Position numbers and translations under genes: made by a program. DNA of 64,000 nt from Methylosinus trichosporium OB3b (lineage in GTDB: Bacteria > Pseudomonadota > Alphaproteobacteria > Rhizobiales > Beijerinckiaceae). Where the stretch lies: the NCBI RefSeq assembly GCF_002752655.1, contig NZ_CP023738.1, forward strand, positions 186,001 to 250,000. Direction: 5' to 3'. A model generated the notes under the pieces. It had not been told where the DNA came from and ran no database searches. It saw only the letters and a program-made list of their open reading frames with translations. Numbering within the stretch: position 1 is the stretch's first letter; each line of letters opens with the position of its first letter. Of the stretch, positions 1-8,050 are shown piece after piece.

Positions 1-151
1 CGGCCATGTGCTGGTGAGATTGACGTTGAAGGACGGCTCGGGCCTTCTCGCGCGCATCACCGAGCGCTCGAGGCAGGAGCTCGGCGTCGTCGAGGGACGG
101 GCGCTCTGGGCTCAGGTAAAGGCCGTCGCGCTGTTGAGCGCGGAACGATAG
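1..151 (+). CDS. modC: ModC C-terminus (molybdate ABC transporter ATPase), partial
   Basis: The reading frame is open from the window edge (frame starting at base 2) to a TAG at 149-151 and encodes about 49 residues. The peptide has the pattern of the C-terminal TOBE (oxyanion-binding) domain of Mod[12 protein letters not shown], then [15 protein letters not shown] and [13 protein letters not shown]. ModC is the cytoplasmic ATPase of the ModABC molybdate importer. The ATPase core lies outside the window, so the call rests on the TOBE tail and on the Mop/TOBE gene beside it. Another ATPase with a TOBE tail is possible. Confidence 0.72.
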   Translation, partial: GHVLVRLTLKDGSGLLARITERSRQELGVVEGRALWAQVKAVALLSAER

Positions 152-166
152 CTCGAGCGTCCGTGC

Positions 167-311
167 TCACCTCAGAGCGATGATGACATTGGAGGACTTG
201 ATCACCCGCGTCGACCGGAACGCCGGGCTTCAGCGCGAGATCCTCAACGGCTTCGTCGGTGATCGCCGCCATCACGGTGACGCCTTTCACATCGATCTCG
301 ACATGGGACAT
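167..311 (-). pseudogene. Mop/molbindin-like TOBE protein, frameshifted
   Basis: From an ATG at 311 the frame reads MSHVEIDVKGVTVMAAITDEAVEDLALKPG in overlapping pieces, which is typical of the roughly 70-residue Mop/molbindin fold that binds molybdate or tungstate in the cytoplasm. After VPVD the frame runs out of register. Removing one C from the CCC at 205-207 restores AVIKSSNVIIALR followed by TGA at 167-169, a normal family ending. The gene is therefore one base from intact. It converges on modC. Either it is a genuine recent frameshift or there is a sequencing error. The uncorrected frame would give an 84-residue protein with an unrelated tail that runs into modC. Confidence 0.66.
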
Positions 312-401
312 GGTCGCGCCTTTCTTGACTTCCTTGACCGCGCCGGCGGCCAGGACGACCAGGACCGTCGCCCGGCGCGCGCGGCAATGGAACCGTGGAG
401 C

Positions 402-1421
402 TCACGCAAATTTTGTTGCATTGATGTCGAACCGACAGATGTTGTCTTTCTTATAGCGATCGAACCACGCTTTTTCCATCTGCTGCACGTTGAAATACAG
501 CCTATCATTGGCGATGTCGCCATAACCCTCGCACAGCTCCTTGCGCGAGGGTGCGACGAGATGTGCTGCACGCCAGCGAGCTTCGAGCTCCGTGATGATT
601 TGATCGCACGAACGGGCCTCTGCCCAGTCGAGACTCTGCTCGTCGAGCGGGAGGCTGATGGCCATGGGTTCCGCTTCTTCATCGGGCGACTGGAGGACGT
701 GCTCGATCCATTTCTTTTCTGATCGCCAATTGGGCCTGTCATCACGAAGACAGTTTTTGAGGCGCGCAGGAAGCGAATCGATCTCCTCCTCGGTAAGACG
801 CTGCTCCTCGAGGCCACGCGCCACGCCGGAATAGAAAAGCGGAAGCGCCCAGCGCTCGCGGGACGCCGCGGGAATGCGGTCCAGATCATCCAGCAGTTCG
901 TCCAAGCTCGGAACGCTATCCCGTATCAGCAAGATGCGCTCCTGCAGCTTCAGGCCGAGCTCCGTCGCCAAATGCAGAGCGTCGAGCTGGAATTGGTAAT
1001 TGCCAGCCATATTGTTCCAATGATCGTGACGAGCGCCGTAGCCGCTGAAGGTCGCAACCACAGTGTCGATCCCGAGATCGCGCCGCTCCAGCAGCCATTG
1101 CTTCATCTCTTGTCGCGGTCGATGAGCGACGCCCCCGAGCAGAACGACGCGGCTTTTCCAGCCGAGCTTCTTCTCCAGCTCGCGAAGAGCTTTCGTCGTC
1201 GCCGACGAATAATCGTGGCTGTTCCCGTACCAAGGCGCGATCTCGAAATCTTCATGTCCGTCATTGCGCCATTCGATGAAGCGTTCGACCAGAGCGACAA
1301 AGCGTTCTAGCGGCGCCGGCCGCAGCCTATAGCTCTTCAGCTGGCAATAGCGGCAATGATGGAAGCATGGCGCGGCATTGGCGTGGAGATGAATGCCGGT
1401 GACGATGATCTCTCGCGGCAT
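402..1421 (-). CDS. Radical SAM protein of the metal-uptake/NifD-like locus
   Basis: This is a 339-residue protein with an N-terminal radical SAM cluster motif CFHHCRYC (Cx3Cx2C, about residues 19-26) in a HANAAPCFHHCRYC context. That motif binds the [4Fe-4S] cluster that cleaves S-adenosylmethionine. The middle is a plausible partial TIM barrel with segments such as VVLLGGVAHRP and DTVVATFSGYG. No extra C-terminal cluster motif like SPASM is obvious, although single cysteines occur near the C-terminus. The gene begins 3 bp after the stop of the binding-protein gene, so it is the last gene of a leftward operon with the TonB receptor and, probably, the NifD-like gene. The substrate is unknown. 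By analogy with NifB beside NifEN it could mature a metal centre or a chelator, but that is inference. Confidence 0.85.
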   Translation of the reverse strand: MPREIIVTGIHLHANAAPCFHHCRYCQLKSYRLRPAPLERFVALVERFIEWRNDGHEDFEIAPWYGNSHDYSSATTKALRELEKKLGWKSRVVLLGGVAHRPRQEMKQWLLERRDLGIDTVVATFSGYGARHDHWNNMAGNYQFQLDALHLATELGLKLQERILLIRDSVPSLDELLDDLDRIPAASRERWALPLFYSGVARGLEEQRLTEEEIDSLPARLKNCLRDDRPNWRSEKKWIEHVLQSPDEEAEPMAISLPLDEQSLDWAEARSCDQIITELEARWRAAHLVAPSRKELCEGYGDIANDRLYFNVQQMEKAWFDRYKKDNICRFDINATKFA

Positions 1422-1424
1422 GGC

Positions 1425-2537
1425 TCAGCGTCGCTCCGCGTCGTTCGAAGCGAGGAAGCGGGAATAATCCGCCGAGCCCGCGTTTTCTTGCAATACGAGG
1501 GCTTCATCGATCGCGTCGTCCGTGAGGCCGAAGCCGTAGACATCCGCATAGGCCTGCCGCAGCTTCATGCGAAATCGTCGCTCAATCCACTCCGGATAGA
1601 TGACCTCCGACATCCATTGCAACATGATCGGCTCCTCGACCAGTCCTTCCATGCGCATTCCCCCATGCGGCTCGCGATAGACCCTTTTTGATCGAACGGC
1701 TGGAGTACATCGCAGCGCTGGATTGTCCAGCACGCGACGAACCGCGTCGTCTTTCGGATAGCCGGAAATAATGACGACCTCCGGCTCGCGCGCGATCAAC
1801 TCCTCGATTGTCATATGAGGCGAATGAAGCGAGGCTCCGATATTGTCAGCGTCCACCCGGTCGAGATCGGCATTGATTCCCGTTCCGCCGAACGCCATGA
1901 TCAGAGGGTCGATCTGGAAGAGATAGGCGACCTTGCGACGAACTGGCGCGGGGGCGCGCTCCTTCGAAAAGGCGTCGAGCTCCGCCACGTGACGGCGAAT
2001 CAGGAAATTCACACGCTCTTGCCGGTCGGCGATAGCGCCGATCAAGCGCCAGAGATGCTCCACGCTCTGCGACACATCGCCGGACGCCCGACTATCGAGC
2101 TGAACCAGAGGCGCGCCGATTCTCAGCAAGGGAGCAGCGAACCAGGACCACGACAGGATCGCGTCGCTTCGCGTCAGCAGAATTGCTTCCGGGTCGCCGG
2201 GGATCACGCTGTCGCCTCCCAGCGTCGGCGCGCGCGCAAGGTCACGCACTGAGGGAAACACTCGACGCAGCAATCCACGGCTCAATTCGTTTTCGCCAGA
2301 TTGTGGACGGCTTACCGCGGCGATATGTCCTGGATCTCCGTCTATGGTGAGATAGATCCAGGACACCGGCGCAAAGATCAGAGCGTGTCGCGCCGGGACC
2401 GCGGCGGTGACGTCGCGGCCTCTCATATCCTTGATCGATCGATGTGGCGAAGGCGACGCGACATGCGGATCTCCGGCGGCCAATCCGAGGCACAGGATCG
2501 GCAGGAAACCGAAGCTCACAATCGCGAAAGAACGCAA
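1425..2537 (-). CDS. FecB/BtuF-type periplasmic metal-chelate binding protein
   Basis: This is a substrate-binding protein for a FecCD-type ABC importer. Known features of the family visible here are an N-terminal lobe (ALIFAPVSWIYLTIDG), the segment DAILSWSWFAAPLL, a long linking helix, and a C-terminal lobe with IEELIAREPEVVIISGY and a late KRVYREPHGG. I place the start at TTG 2537. It is preceded by AGGG at a good distance and gives a convincing signal peptide (RSFAIVSFGFLPILCLGLAAG). A longer in-frame start at 2615 would overlap the receptor gene and add a basic tail. The matching permease and ATPase are at 7004-8846 on the other strand. The likely cargo is a metal chelate or oxyanion, given modC and mop next door, but the ligand cannot be read from sequence. 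Confidence 0.82.
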   Translation of the reverse strand: MRSFAIVSFGFLPILCLGLAAGDPHVASPSPHRSIKDMRGRDVTAAVPARHALIFAPVSWIYLTIDGDPGHIAAVSRPQSGENELSRGLLRRVFPSVRDLARAPTLGGDSVIPGDPEAILLTRSDAILSWSWFAAPLLRIGAPLVQLDSRASGDVSQSVEHLWRLIGAIADRQERVNFLIRRHVAELDAFSKERAPAPVRRKVAYLFQIDPLIMAFGGTGINADLDRVDADNIGASLHSPHMTIEELIAREPEVVIISGYPKDDAVRRVLDNPALRCTPAVRSKRVYREPHGGMRMEGLVEEPIMLQWMSEVIYPEWIERRFRMKLRQAYADVYGFGLTDDAIDEALVLQENAGSADYSRFLASNDAERR

Positions 2538-2548
2538 CCTTCGTCCCT

Positions 2549-4771
2549 TCAGAATTTGGCGGTCGCGGAAAAAGCGACGGTGCGCGGCGCTCCGAGCATT
2601 TCGGTCTGCTGCCAATAGGATGTGTTTGCGATATTGGTCACGTCGACGCGCCAGATCGTTTCGGTGTCGAAGATGCGCGTCTCATAGCGTAGCCCGATGT
2701 CGCCAGTCACGTAAGAGGGCAGCCGTTCGATCGCGCGCACATTCGTCGGCGCGAAGGCATTGCCGACCTGTGGGCCGACATAATTGAAGCCGCCGGTCAA
2801 TGTCAGCCCCGGCACGAAGGGCTGGCGATATTCGACATAGAGCTTGCCCATGTTTTTCGCCGAGCCCACAGGAGGCTGGCCCAGAAGATATAATGTGTTG
2901 GTCTGAGTGATCTTCGCATCGAGCAGCGTGAAGCCGCCGGTGACGGTGAGATCGTCGAGCAGCTTGCCCGTCGCCGTCATTTCGAGACCGCGATGGAGCT
3001 GCCGCCCGTCATTGGTGAATGTGTAGCTGCCGCCATTGGCTTTGTAAAAAGTGTTCGTCTTGTCGATCTGGAACAGAGCGGCAGTCAGCAGAATTTGCGA
3101 GACATTGGCTTTCGCGCCGACCTCGACCTGCTCGCTGGTCGTCGGACTGAGCGCCTGGCTGGCGTTGGTCACCGGCAATGACGAAAAGCTGGTCGAGGCG
3201 GTCCCGCCATTTTCGAGAGCTTGGATATAGGTCCCATAGGCGGTCAACCAAGGCCGCGGCTTATAGATCAACGAGGCGGTCGGCGTGACCCGGGTCTTGT
3301 CGAAATAGCTCGACACCGTCCCATTGGTGTTGAAATTCGTCGCCTTTATGTTGGCGAGGCTCGCGCCGGCGAGCAGCGACCATTGATCATTGAAGGATAT
3401 GTCCTCGCCGATGATCCAATTCGTCTGGTCCAGCTGCTGCTGGTGAAAGTAGGGCTGCACGCCATTGGTGAAAGTCGGACGCGCGACATAGATGGGATCG
3501 GCGGAAACGGGAAACGAGCCGAGGCCCTTGAAGAGCGTGTTGTCTTGATGCTGGCGAAGTGAATAGCTCGATCCATAGAGGCCGAACGTCGTCTTGGCCT
3601 TGATCGAGAGAAGATCGAGGTCATAATCGGCGAAGGCGTACCATGCCTGATTGCGCTGCACATGCGACGCATTATAGAGCGCCGCGAGCGAATAGGAGTA
3701 TGAGCCATTGCTATAGGCGATATTATTGCCTGTGTAGAGGTTCTCGCTCGCAATGTCGACAAACTGATAGGCGGCGCGGATTTTCATATTGCGCGTCACT
3801 TCATAGGTGACGTTGGTCCCGAGCACGTTCATATCGTTCTTGTTGAACGTCCACGGCTGGCCGTAATTTTTCGCGGGATCGAGAATGCTCGCGCTGAAAT
3901 GCGGGAACGTTCCATCGAACGATCCCCAATCGGCGAGCGTGCCTTTCTCGTAAATATGCTGATGAGAATAGTTGATCTGAAAGAGCAATTCCTGCAGCGG
4001 ACGCCAATCGAGCGCGCCGCTGACGAGCCATCTGTCGACGAAATTGTCATTGATCGCGGTCTCGCCGCTGCTCTTCACCAAGTTGAGCCGATAGCCGAAA
4101 TCGCCTCCCTTTTCGAAGGGGCCGCCCGTATCGACATGCACGAAGGGTTGCGAGCCGCCGTAATTGCCGGCTGTGACGCTGAAGAATGGCGTCGGCGTCG
4201 GCCGCTTGGTAACGAAATTGACGAGTCCTCCCACATGCGCTGGTCCATAGAGAAAGCCGGAGAGGCCGGAGAGAACATCGACGCGCTCCTTGTCCTCCAA
4301 GGGCATGACGAGATCGCTGACGCCCGACATGTTGAGGCCGTCGATCTGGCTGAAGCCGCTCTGCTGAACGCCGCGAATAAAGATCGACGAGCCATAGCCG
4401 CGCCCCTGTCCCATATTGAGCTGGGTGAGCGGATTGACGCGGAAGACCTCGTCCGTCGTCGAGAAGACGCGGTTTTCTATATAAGGAGCGCTCACTGAAT
4501 AAACCGAATAAGGCGTATCCTGAATCGCCCTTTCGCCCCAAGGACCGGTCGTCGATGTCGCGTCGAAGCGATAGCCCGCGGCGGCGGCGCCGGCCGCAGT
4601 GGAGCGGCTGTGATTGTTGGTCGCGCTCGCGGCGGCGACTTCGATCGGAGGAAGCGTCGTCGCCTCCTGCGCGATCGCTCGTCCGAGCGAGCCCGAGATA
4701 GCGACGATCGAAGCGCTGGCCAGCAGAGCGTGAACGATCGCGCCGCTCGTGGATTGTGTCGTGGTCTTCAT
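2549..4771 (-). CDS. TonB-dependent siderophore-type outer-membrane receptor
   Basis: This 740-residue protein has an N-terminal signal (HALLASASIVAISGSLGRAIAQ), a plug domain (IEVAAASATN, IRGVQQSGFSQIDGLNMSG, VDVLSGLSGFLYG, GGLVNFVTKRP) and a long beta-barrel ending in aromatic Phe (AFSATAKF). The plug pattern is that of the FhuA/FecA-like siderophore receptor subfamily. It would bring a chelated metal across the outer membrane using the TonB-ExbBD energy system, genes for which occur at 17.4-19.3 kb. The binding-protein gene follows with a start near its stop, so both are probably co-transcribed. The 159-bp gap to the NifD-like gene upstream holds no further ORF and no clear promoter, so one long operon is possible. 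Confidence 0.92.
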   Translation of the reverse strand: MKTTTQSTSGAIVHALLASASIVAISGSLGRAIAQEATTLPPIEVAAASATNNHSRSTAAGAAAAGYRFDATSTTGPWGERAIQDTPYSVYSVSAPYIENRVFSTTDEVFRVNPLTQLNMGQGRGYGSSIFIRGVQQSGFSQIDGLNMSGVSDLVMPLEDKERVDVLSGLSGFLYGPAHVGGLVNFVTKRPTPTPFFSVTAGNYGGSQPFVHVDTGGPFEKGGDFGYRLNLVKSSGETAINDNFVDRWLVSGALDWRPLQELLFQINYSHQHIYEKGTLADWGSFDGTFPHFSASILDPAKNYGQPWTFNKNDMNVLGTNVTYEVTRNMKIRAAYQFVDIASENLYTGNNIAYSNGSYSYSLAALYNASHVQRNQAWYAFADYDLDLLSIKAKTTFGLYGSSYSLRQHQDNTLFKGLGSFPVSADPIYVARPTFTNGVQPYFHQQQLDQTNWIIGEDISFNDQWSLLAGASLANIKATNFNTNGTVSSYFDKTRVTPTASLIYKPRPWLTAYGTYIQALENGGTASTSFSSLPVTNASQALSPTTSEQVEVGAKANVSQILLTAALFQIDKTNTFYKANGGSYTFTNDGRQLHRGLEMTATGKLLDDLTVTGGFTLLDAKITQTNTLYLLGQPPVGSAKNMGKLYVEYRQPFVPGLTLTGGFNYVGPQVGNAFAPTNVRAIERLPSYVTGDIGLRYETRIFDTETIWRVDVTNIANTSYWQQTEMLGAPRTVAFSATAKF

Positions 4772-4930
4772 CCTTCAACACCCCCGTGGTTGCCGCTCGG
4801 CGGCCGGATTGAGAATCCTCAGTCGTGACACGAAGCTCATGGATGAGAGCCGCACGGACGCGCGTCCCCGCGCCGCGAGCGTGCGACTTTCAGAGTTCCA
4901 GTCCCGGCTGAAATTATCGACGCAGAAACG

Positions 4931-6460
4931 TCACCAAGGCGGCTGGACGAGATCCCGCCAAGTCGCATTCATCGCGCGGTCGAGAGCCGCCGCGAGACAG
5001 GCAAAGCCGTCATAACCCCAGAAGGCGTTGCCCTTTCGGTCGAAGAAGGGCGAGAAGGGAAGCGCGACCTGGCCGCGCTTGCGCCATTCATATTCGCCTC
5101 GCGTTTCGCCATTGCCGAAATGAAGCACGAGATCGGGCTTCGCCTCGGATATGTACGAGTCGATCGCCCTCTCGTCGGGATGGTCGTCATCGCATTTCAG
5201 GCGCGGCGTGCGCTGCTTCCCGGTCTTGCCCGTCCAGCCGGATGCGTCGCCGATGCGGAGCCCGAGAAGACGATAGGGCTCGAGCTGCGCCTCGGTCATC
5301 GGCCGAAAGAACAAGACCAGCTTCCCCTCGAGCCGAGGCCGATAACGATCGATCGTGTGTGCTACGAGCGCCTCGCCCTTCACGATCGCGGCGTCGACGC
5401 GACGCGCGACGCCGCGATCGAAACGTTTCGCGATGGCGCGCAACGACGCGCTCGTCGTCGACGGGCTCTCGAAGCATGTCCACACGATCGGCGTCGCGAA
5501 CCATCGTTGCAGCAAATCCGCGTAGCCGCCGCGCAACTGCTCTTCGAGCGCGCCGACCTTGCTCGCGAAGCCGATCACCAATTTGCAATCGCTCACGCGG
5601 GCGAGGTCGATCGCCGATGATTGCGTCATCTCATGGACGGGCTCGAGGCCGATCTCCATGAGCAGCTTGCTGACGATCCAGACGAGCGCCGTCGCCTCGC
5701 GCGAATAGGGAAGAACCACGCGCTTGCCGCTGCTCGTCGTGAGCGGATGCAGCAGCTCGGCGGAGCGGAGCGCCGCCGCTGTCTCGACCGCCCAGGATCG
5801 ATAGCCGTTGAGCGGCAGAATCAGCTTTCGCTGCTCCGCCATTTTGGCTTTTGCTATTCCGGTGATATCGGCGCCGAGCGCCGGCATGGGCTCTTCGCTC
5901 GCGACGACTATTCCGCGCGCCAGTGGAAACAGCTCTGCGATTTCGTCGATCGCGCGTGCGAGGCGGCGGTCGCCGGCGTCGCCGATGTCTTCCGCTCGAA
6001 GATCGGTGCAGGCGTGAAGTGCGCTGAAGCTCTCGATCCCTTGGACATAGCCCGGCGCCGTCAGGCGCATCGTCTGCCCATAGGCGCCGCAGCCGACAGG
6101 ACCGTGATCGAGAGGGACCATGTCCAGCGCCGACGCCCAGCTCGCGACCGTGTGGCCGAGCAGACCGTCCGAGCAGAAATCGATTTTCCCAGCGTTCGGA
6201 TAGGAGGGCGGAGTCCATGCGTCGATGGTGTCGACACGACCCGAATCTCGGCGGAGATCACGAGTCGGGCGCGTCTTCGCGGGCGACTTGGGCTTCCGGC
6301 CGCGGGGATCCTTTTTGTAGTGCGGCTCGCGAGACTCTTCGACCGCCGCGAGGGGCGGCGCGGCGGCCATGGAAGGGACGCCGATCGTGCCTTTGAGCGT
6401 TCCGATACGCCATCGGATCGGCTTTTTCTGGGGTTTCGGAAGCAGTGGGTTGCGAGGCAC
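4931..6460 (-). CDS. Orphan NifD-like (nitrogenase component 1 superfamily) protein
   Basis: This 509-residue protein shows homology to nitrogenase alpha subunits along its length. Residues 80-130 carry DFCSDG and DHGPVGCGAYGQ, matching the first two P-cluster cysteine regions (C96, C124). Residues 150-200 match the NifD FPL-GI-V-SECP-GDDI block, but the cysteine is Glu190 (SEEPMPALGADI). Residues 339-348 (SLRAIAKRFD) match the NifD block that follows the cofactor cysteine. That cysteine is replaced by glycine at about residue 297 (LVIGFAS for LVHCYRS). The C-terminus (WGYDGFACLAAALD, ending QPPW) matches NifD but lacks the cofactor histidine of the HSWDYSG segment. Residues 1-75 are a basic, proline-rich extension, and M31 is an alternative start. 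No NifK, NifH or NifEN partner is present. A scaffold, sensor or assembly role is more likely than N2 reduction. Confidence 0.85.
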   Translation of the reverse strand: MPRNPLLPKPQKKPIRWRIGTLKGTIGVPSMAAAPPLAAVEESREPHYKKDPRGRKPKSPAKTRPTRDLRRDSGRVDTIDAWTPPSYPNAGKIDFCSDGLLGHTVASWASALDMVPLDHGPVGCGAYGQTMRLTAPGYVQGIESFSALHACTDLRAEDIGDAGDRRLARAIDEIAELFPLARGIVVASEEPMPALGADITGIAKAKMAEQRKLILPLNGYRSWAVETAAALRSAELLHPLTTSSGKRVVLPYSREATALVWIVSKLLMEIGLEPVHEMTQSSAIDLARVSDCKLVIGFASKVGALEEQLRGGYADLLQRWFATPIVWTCFESPSTTSASLRAIAKRFDRGVARRVDAAIVKGEALVAHTIDRYRPRLEGKLVLFFRPMTEAQLEPYRLLGLRIGDASGWTGKTGKQRTPRLKCDDDHPDERAIDSYISEAKPDLVLHFGNGETRGEYEWRKRGQVALPFSPFFDRKGNAFWGYDGFACLAAALDRAMNATWRDLVQPPW

Positions 6461-7003
6461 GGCGAGCTCGATCGAAAGGGCGACGCCATATAGCCAACAG
6501 AATAAAGTGAAGCAGTCAAACGTTTTTTATTTGGCTGAAAACGAATATATAATTTGTCCGTTATGTAACATATTTTATGTGCGATTCACGCTCGAGGCTG
6601 GGGCTCGCAGCGCCTCTCGTTGGGTGCTCCAGGCCGCGGAAAGCACGAGCCGACTTCCGCGCAATTTGGATCAAACGCTCCAGACGTCCCTTCCCGATTC
6701 GCAAGCCGCTGTTGGACCAGGGTTTCTGGCGGCGCAACCTCCGTCCGCCTTCTCGGCCTCATATTCGAATGCGCTCTCGACGGCGCCTTCTTCGCGCAGA
6801 ACAGCATTGCATTCCGCGTCGAAATCGGACCGAATCGACACACCACAACCGCAAGTATTGGACTTTACCAGTTTTCCCGCTATTGCTGAAGGGCGCGACA
6901 GGCCTGTGCAGATTGTCGCAACGCCTACGCTCAAAGAAGCGGCTTCCTCTCGCTGAAAAATCGATATAACAATTGCATAGATAGCGTATGCCGAGCGCAT
7001 GAG
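6461..7003. promoter_or_regulatory. Divergent intergenic region between NifD-like gene and FecCD permease
   Basis: This 543-bp gap lies between divergent transcription units. The part near 6500-6580 is strikingly AT-rich compared with its surroundings and holds a near-palindrome TATGTAACATA (6562-6572), suiting a regulated promoter for the leftward operon. Near the permease, 6961-6986 contains CGATATAAC and, after a short spacer, TAGATAGCG. This is an imperfect dyad that loosely resembles ModE-type half-sites (CGNTATATA). The middle (6600-6940) is GC-rich with no protein I recognise in any frame. The regulatory assignment is inference. Confidence 0.35.
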
Positions 7004-8050
7004 ATGAGGATCGCGGCGAAAATGCTTCGCAAGCTGGGCGCTGACCATGTTCCGGTCCTTCTCTTCGTCGCCATCGTGCTGTTGATGCTGTTTTCGCTGA
7101 CGCTGGGGCGCTACCCTGTCCCCTTCGCGGATGTCGCGCGCATCGTCTTCACCACCTTTCCCATCAACGCCGTCGGCGATTATGAGAACGCCCCGTGGGT
7201 CGTCGTCGAGATCGTGCGCATGCCGCGCATTCTGCTCGTCACCCTCTGTGGCATGGGTCTCGCCCTTTCGGGAGCCGCTATGCAGGGCGTCTTTCGCAAT
7301 CCGCTCGTCGGACCGGAGGTCGCGGGCGTCTCCTCCGGCGCCGAGCTCGGCGGCGTCGCAGCCATCATGCTGTCCTGGCCGCCGCTCGCCATTGTCGGCA
7401 TGGCTTTCGCCTCCGGCCTCGCCGCGCTCGCCGCCGCTTTCGCGCTGGCCCGCCTCGCCGGACGCGCCAGCACGCTCGCTCTCGTCCTCTCCGGCGTCAT
7501 CGTCGGCGGCTTCTGCTGCTCGCTCGTCGGTCTGTTGCAGACGCTCGCCGACCCGATGGTGAAGCTGCCCTCCATCGTCTATTGGCTGCTCGGCAGCTTC
7601 GCCGGCGCGACCTATGAGAAGGTGGCGATCGTCGCCGGCGTCACCCTCTTTGCGGGAACGGCCCTGCTCGCCCTGCGCTGGCGCGTCAATCTGCTTTCGC
7701 TGGGCAATACCGACGCCGCCGCTCTCGGCGTCGATGTCGAAGCCTTGCGCTGGGGGCTCATGGGCCTCGTGGCCCTGCTCGTCGCGGCGCAGGTCTCCGT
7801 CTCCGGCGGCGTCGGCTGGGTCGGGCTCGTCGTGCCGCATCTCGCCCGCATGCTGGTCGGGCCGGAACATACCCGCCTCTTGCCGACCTCCGCCTTTCTC
7901 GGCGGCATCTATCTCCTCGCCATGGACGATATCGCGCGCGGCGCGACCGAGCAGGAGATTCCAATCGGTCTTCTGACCAGCGCGGTCGGCACGCCGGTCT
8001 TCGCTTTCCTCTTCTGGAAGACGCAATCGAAAGGTTGGATGCGTGAGTGA
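7004..8050 (+). CDS. FecCD/BtuC-family ABC transporter permease
   Basis: This is a 348-residue polytopic membrane protein of the FecCD family. Hallmarks are an N-terminal membrane helix (PVLLFVAIVLLMLFSLTLG), the RMPRILLVTLCGMGLALSG segment, GAAMQGVFRNPLVGPEVAGV, and the late VSVSGGVGWVGLVVPHLARM motif that contacts the ATPase. About nine or ten hydrophobic stretches are visible. It imports chelated metals, haem, cobalamin or, in MolB-type members, molybdate. It overlaps the ATPase gene by 8 bp. The binding protein and TonB receptor lie on the opposite strand across the NifD-like gene. ATG 7022 is an alternative start. Confidence 0.93.
   Translation: MRIAAKMLRKLGADHVPVLLFVAIVLLMLFSLTLGRYPVPFADVARIVFTTFPINAVGDYENAPWVVVEIVRMPRILLVTLCGMGLALSGAAMQGVFRNPLVGPEVAGVSSGAELGGVAAIMLSWPPLAIVGMAFASGLAALAAAFALARLAGRASTLALVLSGVIVGGFCCSLVGLLQTLADPMVKLPSIVYWLLGSFAGATYEKVAIVAGVTLFAGTALLALRWRVNLLSLGNTDAAALGVDVEALRWGLMGLVALLVAAQVSVSGGVGWVGLVVPHLARMLVGPEHTRLLPTSAFLGGIYLLAMDDIARGATEQEIPIGLLTSAVGTPVFAFLFWKTQSKGWMRE

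Noticed and set aside
4931..6460. Functional nitrogenase or protochlorophyllide reductase subunit
   Set aside because: Metal-ligand positions are substituted and there is no NifH-, NifK- or BchB-like partner in the window.
6671..8026. Long minus-strand ORF (451 codons) rich in Glu, Arg and Asp
   Set aside because: It is the antisense shadow of the FecCD permease gene, which has a convincing family match. The peptide is low-complexity and has no recognisable domain.
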